Origin: CAZQAA01 sp964591255
GTDB taxonomy: Bacteria; Desulfobacterota; DSM-4660; Desulfatiglandales; Desulfatiglandaceae
DNA: 8,603 bases
Assembly (NCBI GenBank): GCA_964591255.1
Contig: CAZQAA010000185.1
Span: forward strand, 1-8,603
Reading direction: 5' to 3'
Below, piece by piece: positions 1 through 5,716 of the stretch; the first letter of the stretch is position 1, and the number at the start of each line of letters is the position of its first letter. Below the pieces are notes generated by a model. It made no database searches, had not been told where the DNA came from, and was given only the letters and a program-made list of their open reading frames with translations. A program made the translations under genes and the position numbers.

Positions 1-78
1 TATATGGTGCACATAATAGTGGATACTACGTCTGATTCTATTGATGAGTGGTTTATAATAAATGTTGAACGTTACTGA
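1..78 (+). CDS. Possible C-terminal tail of an upstream gene (partial)
   Basis: The frame starting at base 1 is open for 25 codons and ends at TGA 76-78. The peptide (…VHIIVDTTSDSIDEWFIINVERY) has a natural-looking composition but matches no family I recognise. It would overlap the first possible ATG of the adenine deaminase (62) by 17 bases and end 4 bases before the second (83), a spacing typical of the rest of this operon. The open stretch is too short to be significant alone, so this is a suggestion. If it is not coding, this stretch is simply the leader of ade. Confidence 0.35.
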   Translation, partial: YMVHIIVDTTSDSIDEWFIINVERY

Positions 79-1804
79 TTCCATGAAAAACAAAATACTT
101 GCGGCAAGAAAGGAGATTCCGGCCGATCTTGTTTTAAGGGGAGGCATGGTAGTAAATCTCTTCATTGATGAGATCCAGAAAAAAGATGTGGCAATATTTG
201 ATGGCACTATTGTAGGGATTGGTTCAGGCTATTTCGGGAAAGATGAAATAGATCTGGATGGAATGTACGTGATCCCCGGCCTTATAGATGGGCATTTTCA
301 TATTGAAAGCACCATGCTCATTCCACACCACCTGGCACCGGCGCTCCTGGTTCACGGGACCACGACCATCGTTGCAGACCCACATGAAATTGCTAACGTA
401 ATGGGTATATACGGGATACAATTCATGTTGAAGGATAGCCGATCTTTACCCTTTGATATCTTCTTTATGGCCCCATCATGTGTCCCCGCTACTACCCTGG
501 AGACATCGGGGGCAACATTGAATTCTGAAGACCTCATGGTCCTTAAAGATGAACCCAGAATATTGGGACTTGCAGAGATGATGAATTACCCCGGTGTTCT
601 TGCAGCAGACACGCATGTACTTGAAAAAATATCTCTTTTCGAGAAAAAAATCGTTGACGGACACTGTCCTGGGTTGACCGGTCCCGAGCTTCAGGCATAC
701 ATTACGGCAGGTATCCGTTCAGATCACGAGACGGTTGAGCAAGAGGAGGGACTGGAGAAGATAGAAAAGGGTATGATGCTTATGATACGGGAGGGCACCT
801 CGGCCAAAAATCTGGAAAAACTCCTCCCCCTTGTCAACTATAAAACTGCTGGACGCGTCTGCATTGTATCGGACGATCTGCATCCTGAAGATATTGCAGA
901 GAGAGGTCATCTCGATTTCATCTTAAAAAAGGTGGTAGGGATGGGAGTTGATCCCATAACAGCGGTCAGGATGGTTACTCTGAATACGGCCACGTACTTC
1001 GGTTTAAAAGACAGGGGGGCCATAGCTCCCGGATACCGGGCCGATTTGGTAGTCATGGATAATCTTGAAAATTTCAAAGTAGGTCCTGTCTTTAAAAATG
1101 GTAAAATGGTAGTCAGGCCGGGAGACAGCACTGCAGATATTCCCAAAACAGATATGGAGCTTAATTGTATAGGAGGAGGCCAGCCCTTGAATATCGCGCC
1201 CATGGACCTGGATAGCTTTAGAATAAAACATCCAGGGGGCAAGGCAAGGGTGATTGAGCTCGTGCCCGGACAGATCACCACAACCTTGGGTTACAGGGAG
1301 ATAAAAGCGGTTGACGGTTACGTGAGATCAGATATTGAGTCAGACATATTGAAGCTTTGTGTAGTAGAGAGGCACAATGGCAGCGGCCGAATCGGGCTTG
1401 GTCTTGTCCGGGGCTTTGGGCTGAACCAGGGCGCCATAGCATCCTCCGTGGCCCATGATTCCCATAATGTTATTGTAGTGGGGGTAAGTGACGAAGACAT
1501 CTTCATGGCCGTGGATGCAGTCAGGGCAATGGGCGGGGGATTAGCCGCTGTTTGTAATGGAATTACTTTGGAAAAGGTCCCTTTGGAAATAGCGGGGCTT
1601 ATGTCCTCCAAGCCATTAGAATCCCTTGTGGATGAGTTAGGGTCACTGAAGAGAGCAGTTATCTCCCTTGGATCCCATTTACCTGAACCCTTTATGACCC
1701 TCTCTTTTTTGGCCCTCCCGGTTATTGGTGAAGCAAGGCTCACTGATATGGGCCTGGTGGATGTAAACCAGTTTGAGATCGTTCCCCTCTTTATTGAAAG
1801 TTGA
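62..1804 (+). CDS. ade: Adenine deaminase
   Basis: Hydrolyses adenine to hypoxanthine and ammonia in cytosolic purine salvage. The 580-residue protein has the full architecture of the AdeC/AdeD branch of the amidohydrolase superfamily. An N-terminal composite beta-sandwich precedes the metal-binding HxH in GLIDGHFHIE (H78, H80). DPHEIANVMG follows at 106-115, then GLAEMMNYPGV (E172, likely bridging ligand), DGHCPGL (H201), a conserved DHE (221-223) and SDD (270-272). The C-terminal adenine deaminase domain contains GFGLNQGAIA (451-460) and HDSHN (465-469). Length is close to the E. coli enzyme (588). The start is uncertain: ATG 62 has only a weak GAGTGG upstream, and ATG 83 (residue 8) would avoid overlap with the open frame ending at 78. 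The gene ends 4 bases before nadK, so it probably leads or continues an operon. All expected metal and substrate residues appear present, so the enzyme should be active. Confidence 0.96.
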   Translation: MLNVTDSMKNKILAARKEIPADLVLRGGMVVNLFIDEIQKKDVAIFDGTIVGIGSGYFGKDEIDLDGMYVIPGLIDGHFHIESTMLIPHHLAPALLVHGTTTIVADPHEIANVMGIYGIQFMLKDSRSLPFDIFFMAPSCVPATTLETSGATLNSEDLMVLKDEPRILGLAEMMNYPGVLAADTHVLEKISLFEKKIVDGHCPGLTGPELQAYITAGIRSDHETVEQEEGLEKIEKGMMLMIREGTSAKNLEKLLPLVNYKTAGRVCIVSDDLHPEDIAERGHLDFILKKVVGMGVDPITAVRMVTLNTATYFGLKDRGAIAPGYRADLVVMDNLENFKVGPVFKNGKMVVRPGDSTADIPKTDMELNCIGGGQPLNIAPMDLDSFRIKHPGGKARVIELVPGQITTTLGYREIKAVDGYVRSDIESDILKLCVVERHNGSGRIGLGLVRGFGLNQGAIASSVAHDSHNVIVVGVSDEDIFMAVDAVRAMGGGLAAVCNGITLEKVPLEIAGLMSSKPLESLVDELGSLKRAVISLGSHLPEPFMTLSFLALPVIGEARLTDMGLVDVNQFEIVPLFIES

Positions 1805-1808
1805 GCGT

Positions 1809-2687
1809 ATGAAATCGGTAGGAGTTATTTACAAACATAGAGACGAAAGGGCCAAAGCAGAGGCGATCAGACTCGGGGACTGGTTTAAGCATAAAGATAT
1901 TGATGTCTTCCTTCAAGAGATGGATGCCGAAGAATCAATATACCAGTATCAACAAGGCTACTCCGCCATACCAAAAAATGTTAACTGGCTTGTGGTATTA
2001 GGGGGTGATGGCACCCTGCTGGGGGCAGCACGGAGGATCGGAAGACACGGCATCCCTATCCTGGGAGTGAATCTGGGAGGACTGGGTTTTCTTACCGGCA
2101 TACCGTTGAGTCGCCTTTATCCTGTAGTTGAATTGATGATTGAGGATCGCCTGGAAGTTGAATCCAGGGTAATGTTAGAGACACGGGTTCTTCGGAACAA
2201 TAAAGAGGTGGTTCGTTTTTCGGTATTGAATGATGTGGTTGTCAACAAGCGGACTCTGGCAAGGGTTATAGATCTGGACGTATCTATCAATGAAGAATTC
2301 CTGACGACCTTCAGGGCAGACGGCCTGATTATATCCACTCCTACTGGCTCCACTGCCTATAATTTATCCGCCGGTGGACCGATCCTTTACCCTACTCTGG
2401 GTGCCTTTATTCTGACCCCGATTTGTCCATTTACCCTCTCCAATCGTCCTCTCATCATTCCTGACACATCCATTATTCAAATCTCATTGGGGAAAGTAAG
2501 CGAGGAGAGCGTTATCTTGACATTCGACGGACAGGTGGGATTTAACCTCCGTTATGAAGACGAGGTAATTATATATAAGTCGCAAGAAAAAATATTGCTC
2601 ATCAGGCCTCCTGACCAAAAACATTTTAATGTTCTCAGGACAAAACTCATGTGGGGAGGGGCGACCTATAATAAAGATGCAGACTGA
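1809..2687 (+). CDS. nadK: NAD kinase
   Basis: Phosphorylates NAD at the 2'-hydroxyl to make NADP, a cytosolic enzyme. The 292 residues carry the family signatures: GGDGT at 65-69 (catalytic aspartate D67), GVNLGGLGFLT at 86-96, the ND pair at 141-142 that contacts NAD, DGLIISTPTGSTAY (171-184) with SAGGP after it, SNRP at 211-214, and FDGQ at 239-242. One residue is odd. The motif usually reads CPHTLSNRP in this branch, and here it is CPFTLSNRP, with phenylalanine at 208. I chose ATG 1809, 4 bases after the ade stop, because it gives the usual MKSVGVIY-type first beta strand. An in-frame start at 1773 would add 12 residues inside ade. No strong ribosome binding site precedes 1809, so coupling to ade translation is likely. 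The 3' end overlaps the next gene by 11 bases. Confidence 0.96.
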   Translation: MKSVGVIYKHRDERAKAEAIRLGDWFKHKDIDVFLQEMDAEESIYQYQQGYSAIPKNVNWLVVLGGDGTLLGAARRIGRHGIPILGVNLGGLGFLTGIPLSRLYPVVELMIEDRLEVESRVMLETRVLRNNKEVVRFSVLNDVVVNKRTLARVIDLDVSINEEFLTTFRADGLIISTPTGSTAYNLSAGGPILYPTLGAFILTPICPFTLSNRPLIIPDTSIIQISLGKVSEESVILTFDGQVGFNLRYEDEVIIYKSQEKILLIRPPDQKHFNVLRTKLMWGGATYNKDAD

Positions 2688-2898
2688 TAGATATATCTTC
2701 CGTGTTAGACGTCAAGATATCGACTATATCAGGACAACCGTAGAGTCATATGACGGTGCGGCGGTAGTTAGCACAATCAATCCTCATGAGGCATGTATTG
2801 AGGTCCAAATTGCCCCAGAGTGTAATGACCTGATTTTTGGATTGTTGGAGCATCTTGCAGCCCATGAGAAGATAAGACTGAATCTGAAAAAATGCTAA
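2677..2898 (+). CDS. DUF4911-like small protein
   Basis: A 73-residue protein (MQTDRYIFRVRRQDIDYIRT… to …KIRLNLKKC) that resembles the DUF4911 family, small cytosolic proteins found in Desulfobacterota and often next to miaB. No function is known. There is no membrane segment or signal peptide. The sequence suggests an alternating alpha/beta fold: a basic strand, a helix around residues 11-22 and a VVSTINPHEACIEVQIAP strand pair at about 28-45. A second helix, which includes LLEHLAAHE (54-62), follows. The ATG at 2677 lies inside the end of nadK (11-base overlap) and the stop overlaps the miaB start by 7 bases, so translation is probably coupled on both sides. An upstream in-frame start at 2629 exists but would extend deep into nadK and give no family-like sequence. 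The position suggests a link with tRNA modification or NADP metabolism. The family call is from memory of family members. Confidence 0.75.
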   Translation: MQTDRYIFRVRRQDIDYIRTTVESYDGAAVVSTINPHEACIEVQIAPECNDLIFGLLEHLAAHEKIRLNLKKC

Positions 2899-4223
2899 GT
2901 GGATCATATCACACCTTTTTTATAACAACTATGGGCTGCCAAATGAACGAATATGATTCTGATGTGGTGGCCCAGATGCTGACAGGGGCAGGGCTTGTCA
3001 GAGTTTATGACCCGAAAACGGCCGATATCATCCTTGTAAACACGTGCGTTGTCAGGGCAAAACCGGAGCACAAGGCATACAGCAGCCTGGGGCGAATGTC
3101 TGTCATCAAGAGAAAACGGCCTGATGTAATTATGGGTGTCTTGGGATGTATGGCACAAAAATCGGGAGGGGACCTGATAAAAAAATTTCCTCTCCTTGAC
3201 CTCGTTATAGGACCCAAAGAAATAGGCAGTATAATGGATTTTATAGAAGGGGTACTGATCAATCGCAAAAAGATTGTGGCCATATCCCTTGAGCCGATGC
3301 CATCATCGTATAACAAATGTTCAGGATATTTTAACGGCCGGGTGACGGGTTATATATCTATCATGCAAGGCTGCAACAATTTCTGTAGTTACTGCATAGT
3401 ACCTTTTGTACGTGGCCGTGAGGTCTGCCGATCCCCTAATGATATTCTGAGTGAGACGAAACAGCTGGTCTCGGAAGGAATAAAAGAGATAACCCTCCTT
3501 GGCCAAAATGTGAATTCTTATTGCTGGAAAGATAACAAAAAGGAAGGGTTTCCATCTCTTCTCAGGAAACTGGCTGAAATAAAAGGGCTTTTGAGATTGC
3601 GATTCACTACTTCTCATCCAAAGGACCTTTCCAACGAATTAATCCGATGTTTTGCAGAAATTGACAATCTTTGTTCTCATCTGCACCTGCCATTCCAGGC
3701 AGGCTCCAATTCTGTACTTGAGAACATGAGAAGGGGTTATACAAGGGAATGGTATCTTGATCTTATCTTTAAGTTGCGGGAAACCTGTCCCGATATTACA
3801 ATTACGAGTGACGTAATGGTAGGTTTCCCTGGAGAATCTGCCAAAGATTTTGATATGACACTTGACCTTGTTGAAAAAGCCCAGTTTGATTCATTGTTTT
3901 CTTTCAAATATTCCGACAGAGATGGCACTTTGGCCAAACAGATGGGGAATAAGATCGACGAGGGAGAAAAGGCAAGGAGACTGCGAATTCTCCAGGACCT
4001 TCAGAGAAATATCACGATAAGGAAAAACAGGGCACTTGAGGGGAAATGCCTTGAGGTCTTGGTCGAAGGAAGCAGCAAAAAAGGGAAGTTGTCTACCGGC
4101 AGAACAAAAGGGAATAAAATAGTAAATTTTACTGTTAATAACAATGTGGTTGGAGAATTAATTAACGTTTTAATCAAAAACAGCTCCGCTAACTCATTAT
4201 CAGGAGAGGCAGTGGATTGCTAA
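2892..4223 (+). CDS. miaB: tRNA-2-methylthio-N6-dimethylallyladenosine synthase
   Basis: Radical SAM methylthiotransferase that converts i6A37 to ms2i6A37 in tRNAs reading UNN codons. All three modules are present in 443 residues. The N-terminal UPF0004 domain holds the auxiliary 4Fe-4S cysteines C16 (TMGCQMNEYDS), C52 (NTCVVR) and C86 (LGCMAQ). The radical SAM core has CxxxCxxC at C161, C165 and C168 (QGCNNFCSYCIVPFVRGRE), LLGQNVNSY at 202-210, and later SHPKDL, HLPFQAGS and VGFPGE. A TRAM RNA-binding domain lies at about 375-437. PFVRGRE and QNVNSY favour MiaB over the related RimO and MtaB. Small deviations are NTCVVRAK, where NTCxxRE is usual, and YSDRDGT. The start overlaps the end of the preceding small gene by 7 bases. 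No strong ribosome binding site is visible there, which supports translational coupling. Confidence 0.96.
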   Translation: MLSGSYHTFFITTMGCQMNEYDSDVVAQMLTGAGLVRVYDPKTADIILVNTCVVRAKPEHKAYSSLGRMSVIKRKRPDVIMGVLGCMAQKSGGDLIKKFPLLDLVIGPKEIGSIMDFIEGVLINRKKIVAISLEPMPSSYNKCSGYFNGRVTGYISIMQGCNNFCSYCIVPFVRGREVCRSPNDILSETKQLVSEGIKEITLLGQNVNSYCWKDNKKEGFPSLLRKLAEIKGLLRLRFTTSHPKDLSNELIRCFAEIDNLCSHLHLPFQAGSNSVLENMRRGYTREWYLDLIFKLRETCPDITITSDVMVGFPGESAKDFDMTLDLVEKAQFDSLFSFKYSDRDGTLAKQMGNKIDEGEKARRLRILQDLQRNITIRKNRALEGKCLEVLVEGSSKKGKLSTGRTKGNKIVNFTVNNNVVGELINVLIKNSSANSLSGEAVDC

Positions 4224-4235
4224 GGTTTGGATACT

Positions 4236-5099
4236 ATGGAAGAAGAGATTGCCTATAAAAATGAATCTGTCCTTGTGGTTGATGACGAAAAAGACGTCAG
4301 GAAAACGGTTGTGGAAATGCTTGCCAACCTTGGTTTCCAGGTCCGGTCAGCAGGCAATGCCCAGGAAGCCCTGCAGGAGCTGGATAAAGGAGAATATGGT
4401 CTTGTATTAACGGATATCAAGATGCCTGGAATGGACGGGCTGGAGCTAATAAAGCAAATAAAAATTTCCTATCCAGATGTCTGCAGTATTGCCATGACCG
4501 GCTACTCCCAGGAATACGGATATGTGGATGTAATAGATGCTGGAGCCGCAGATTTTCTTGACAAGCCGTTTGGAATAGGAGAACTCGAGGCAAAAGTCAA
4601 GCGCGTCATGATAGAACGAAATATAAAACGTGAACTTGGCAAATTGTCTATCACCGATTCTCTCACCGGTCTTTTTAACAGGAGACATTTTTTTACCCGG
4701 CTTAATGAGGAACTTATGAGGGCCGAAAGGCAGCAACAGGAACTTGCCCTGATATTTTTGGACCTGGACGATTTTAAGCGTTACAATGATACTTACGGAC
4801 ACCTGTCAGGAGACAGCCTCCTGCAAAAGGTTGGGAAAATTATCAATGCCAATATACGACAAGGAGTGGATTCGGGCTACAGATACGGAGGGGACGAGTT
4901 TGCAATTATCCTTGTGGAGGCTGACGAAGCCCTTGCCCGCAACATAGGGAGGCGGATACAGAAGGCCATTGAGGAACAATGCAAACTGGGTGCAAGTATT
5001 GGGTATGCATCATTAGGCGGCCTATCTGCAAATGAAATTCTTGCACGGGCGGACGAAAGTCTGTATGAAGCCAAGAGACACAAAAAAACAATAAAATAA
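4236..5099 (+). CDS. Response regulator-GGDEF diguanylate cyclase
   Basis: A 287-residue cytosolic signalling protein that, when phosphorylated, probably makes c-di-GMP from two GTP. The receiver domain (about 11-125) has the acidic pair D16/D17, the phosphoacceptor D60 (LTDIKMPGMDG), T88 and K110 (DKPFG). A helical linker (about 125-138) joins a GGDEF domain that opens with DSLTGLFNRR (141-150) and has the metal-binding FLDLDDFKRYND stretch (174-185), the YGGDEF active site (217-222) and the closing SIGYA and ADESLYEAKR motifs. The feedback-inhibition I-site is not canonical: residues before GGDEF read RQGVD, giving Arg and Asp one residue further apart than RxxD. Architecture matches the PleD/WspR class with a single receiver. 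ATG 4236 lies 12 bases after the miaB stop with AAGG (4222-4225) 10 bases upstream. A TTG at 4227 is an in-frame alternative adding three residues. No partner histidine kinase is in the window. Confidence 0.92.
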   Translation: MEEEIAYKNESVLVVDDEKDVRKTVVEMLANLGFQVRSAGNAQEALQELDKGEYGLVLTDIKMPGMDGLELIKQIKISYPDVCSIAMTGYSQEYGYVDVIDAGAADFLDKPFGIGELEAKVKRVMIERNIKRELGKLSITDSLTGLFNRRHFFTRLNEELMRAERQQQELALIFLDLDDFKRYNDTYGHLSGDSLLQKVGKIINANIRQGVDSGYRYGGDEFAIILVEADEALARNIGRRIQKAIEEQCKLGASIGYASLGGLSANEILARADESLYEAKRHKKTIK

Positions 5100-5195
5100 A
5101 AAAAGGCATCCATAATCAGGATACAGAAAGAAAGGGATAATCATTATGTCTGATAATATATATTATGTAAACTTATAAATATATAAAATTATGTG
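5100..5195 (+). promoter_or_regulatory. AT-rich upstream control region with ATTATGT repeats
   Basis: This spacer has no ORF I can support. ATTATGT occurs three times in the same orientation, at 5143-5149, 5162-5168 and 5188-5194, the last ending two bases before the -35 box. A perfect 14-bp palindrome (ATAATATATATTAT, 5153-5166) overlaps the second copy. The stretch 5151-5190 is nearly all A/T, as expected for an UP element or a bent activator site. No terminator is visible after the response regulator gene: ATCC/GGAT at 5108-5122 is a weak stem without a T-run. Which protein binds, if any, is unknown. Confidence 0.4.
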
Positions 5196-5223
5196 TTGAC
5201 ACCAGCATGCCTTCCGATATAAA
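5196..5223 (+). promoter_or_regulatory. Sigma-70-type promoter
   Basis: A perfect -35 box TTGACA (5196-5201) is followed after 16 bp by TATAAA (5218-5223), one base from the consensus TATAAT. Transcription would start near 5230, giving a leader of about 25 bases that holds the GGAGG site for the small basic protein at 5256. AT-rich sequence directly upstream could act as an UP element. This is the best promoter in the window. Confidence 0.75.
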
Positions 5224-5241
5224 AGAAGTTCATATAATTAT

Positions 5242-5247
5242 GGAGGT
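5242..5247 (+). promoter_or_regulatory. Ribosome binding site of the 29-residue basic protein
   Basis: GGAGGT is complementary to the 16S anti-Shine-Dalgarno end. It lies 9 bases before ATG 5256 (counting from the second GG), which supports translation of this very short gene. Confidence 0.8.
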
Positions 5248-5255
5248 TATCTTGA

Positions 5256-5345
5256 ATGAGTAGTGTTGTCAAAAAACGGCGGAAGAAGATCAGAAAACAC
5301 AAATACAGAAAACAGAAGAAAAAGATGCGGCATAAAAACAAGTAA
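5256..5345 (+). CDS. AURKAIP1/COX24-domain small basic protein
   Basis: A 29-residue protein, MSSVVKKRRKKIRKHKYRKQ continuing to KKKMRHKNK. It matches by eye the short bacterial AURKAIP1/COX24-domain proteins (Pfam DUF1713 type), whose core is KKRRKKxxKHKxRK…R.K.RH. About 20 of 29 residues are Lys, Arg or His, so the product almost certainly binds RNA. The mitochondrial relatives are ribosomal small-subunit protein mS38 and Cox24, so a ribosome-associated role is a reasonable inference but is not shown here. It has its own complete unit: promoter at 5196-5223, GGAGGT at 5242-5247, and a hairpin terminator 10 bases after the stop. Such a stand-alone, strongly expressed unit is typical of a ribosomal-type protein. 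Its small size puts it below common length cut-offs. A longer ORF in another frame (5263-5607) covers it but runs through the terminator and is not credible. Confidence 0.85.
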   Translation: MSSVVKKRRKKIRKHKYRKQKKKMRHKNK

Positions 5346-5355
5346 GTTTTTCAAT

Positions 5356-5401
5356 AAAAAAAGAAGGCGATTGTCATACGTTCCATCGCCTTCTTTTTTT
5401 T
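5356..5401. terminator. Bidirectional rho-independent terminator
   Basis: A perfect 9-bp stem pairs GAAGGCGAT (5363-5371) with ATCGCCTTC (5385-5393) around a 13-base loop. Seven A's flank the left arm (5356-5362) and eight T's the right arm (5394-5401), which extend the pairing and give a U-tract on both strands. It lies between the plus-strand basic-protein gene and the minus-strand NifU-like gene, which converge here, so it should terminate both. Confidence 0.9.
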
Positions 5402-5419
5402 ATTTGTTTATGTTATTAA

Positions 5420-5647
5420 TCAGACAGCCTCTACAGATTTCACCTCGGGAATATTTTGTTTCAATATTCTTTCAATTCCCATTTTCAGGGTCATCTGGGA
5501 CATGGCACAACCCTGGCATGCCCCGACAAGCCTTACCTTTATCACTCCATCATCACCAACATCCACAATCTCCACGTCTCCCCCATCTGCCTGGAGAGAG
5601 GGTTTGATTTTCTGAAGAGCCTCCTCAACCTTATCTTTTAGTGTCAT
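5420..5647 (-). CDS. NifU C-terminal-domain (Nfu-type) Fe-S scaffold protein
   Basis: A 75-residue stand-alone Nfu domain. Such proteins bind a labile 4Fe-4S cluster between two subunits and pass it to apo-proteins. Visible signatures are the helix VEEALQKIKPSLQADGGDVE (7-26), a central beta section with VIKVRL (35-40), and the cluster motif GACQGCAMS with C44 and C47. A further helix, TLKMGIERILKQ (53-64), follows. It has no A-type carrier domain, unlike E. coli NfuA, and no IscU-like N-terminus, unlike full NifU. The start is ATG at 5647-5645, 5 bases after GGAGG (complement of 5653-5657). A longer reading from TTG 5701 would add 18 residues that do not look conserved. It follows the radical SAM gene on the same strand after 69 bases and ends just before the shared terminator. 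It could serve the Fe-S proteins nearby (MiaB, the SPL-like enzyme), but this is inference. Confidence 0.93.
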   Translation of the reverse strand: MTLKDKVEEALQKIKPSLQADGGDVEIVDVGDDGVIKVRLVGACQGCAMSQMTLKMGIERILKQNIPEVKSVEAV

Positions 5648-5652
5648 ATTTA

Positions 5653-5671
5653 CCTCCAATCTGCCTCCAAT
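5653..5671 (-). promoter_or_regulatory. Tandem Shine-Dalgarno-like repeats before the Nfu gene
   Basis: On the minus strand ATTGGAGG occurs twice with an 11-base period (complements of 5664-5671 and 5653-5660). The copy nearer the gene is 5 bases from ATG 5647 and is the functional site. The second could be a standby site or a chance duplication. Confidence 0.55.
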
Positions 5672-5716
5672 ATTTTTTTTGTTGCCTCTTTTATAATTCA
5701 ATTATCCCATACGCTA

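Noticed and set aside
907..1743. Minus-strand ORFs of 124 and 141 codons inside ade
   Set aside because: They lie antisense to a clearly conserved enzyme, have no ribosome binding sites and show no recognisable domains.
2653..2661. GGGGAGGGG as the ribosome binding site of the DUF4911-like gene
   Set aside because: It is 15 or more bases from ATG 2677, too far for normal use. Coupling to nadK translation is more likely, though it might help re-initiation.
5263..5607. Plus-strand ORF of 114 codons starting with TTG
   Set aside because: It covers the basic small protein in another frame, runs through the terminator hairpin and then antisense to the Nfu gene. Its composition looks random.
5678..5716. 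Minus-strand promoter TTGATA…TATAAA in front of the Nfu gene
   Set aside because: Spacing is 18-19 bp with mismatches in both boxes, and the gene can be read from the upstream radical SAM transcript. The match is too weak to annotate.
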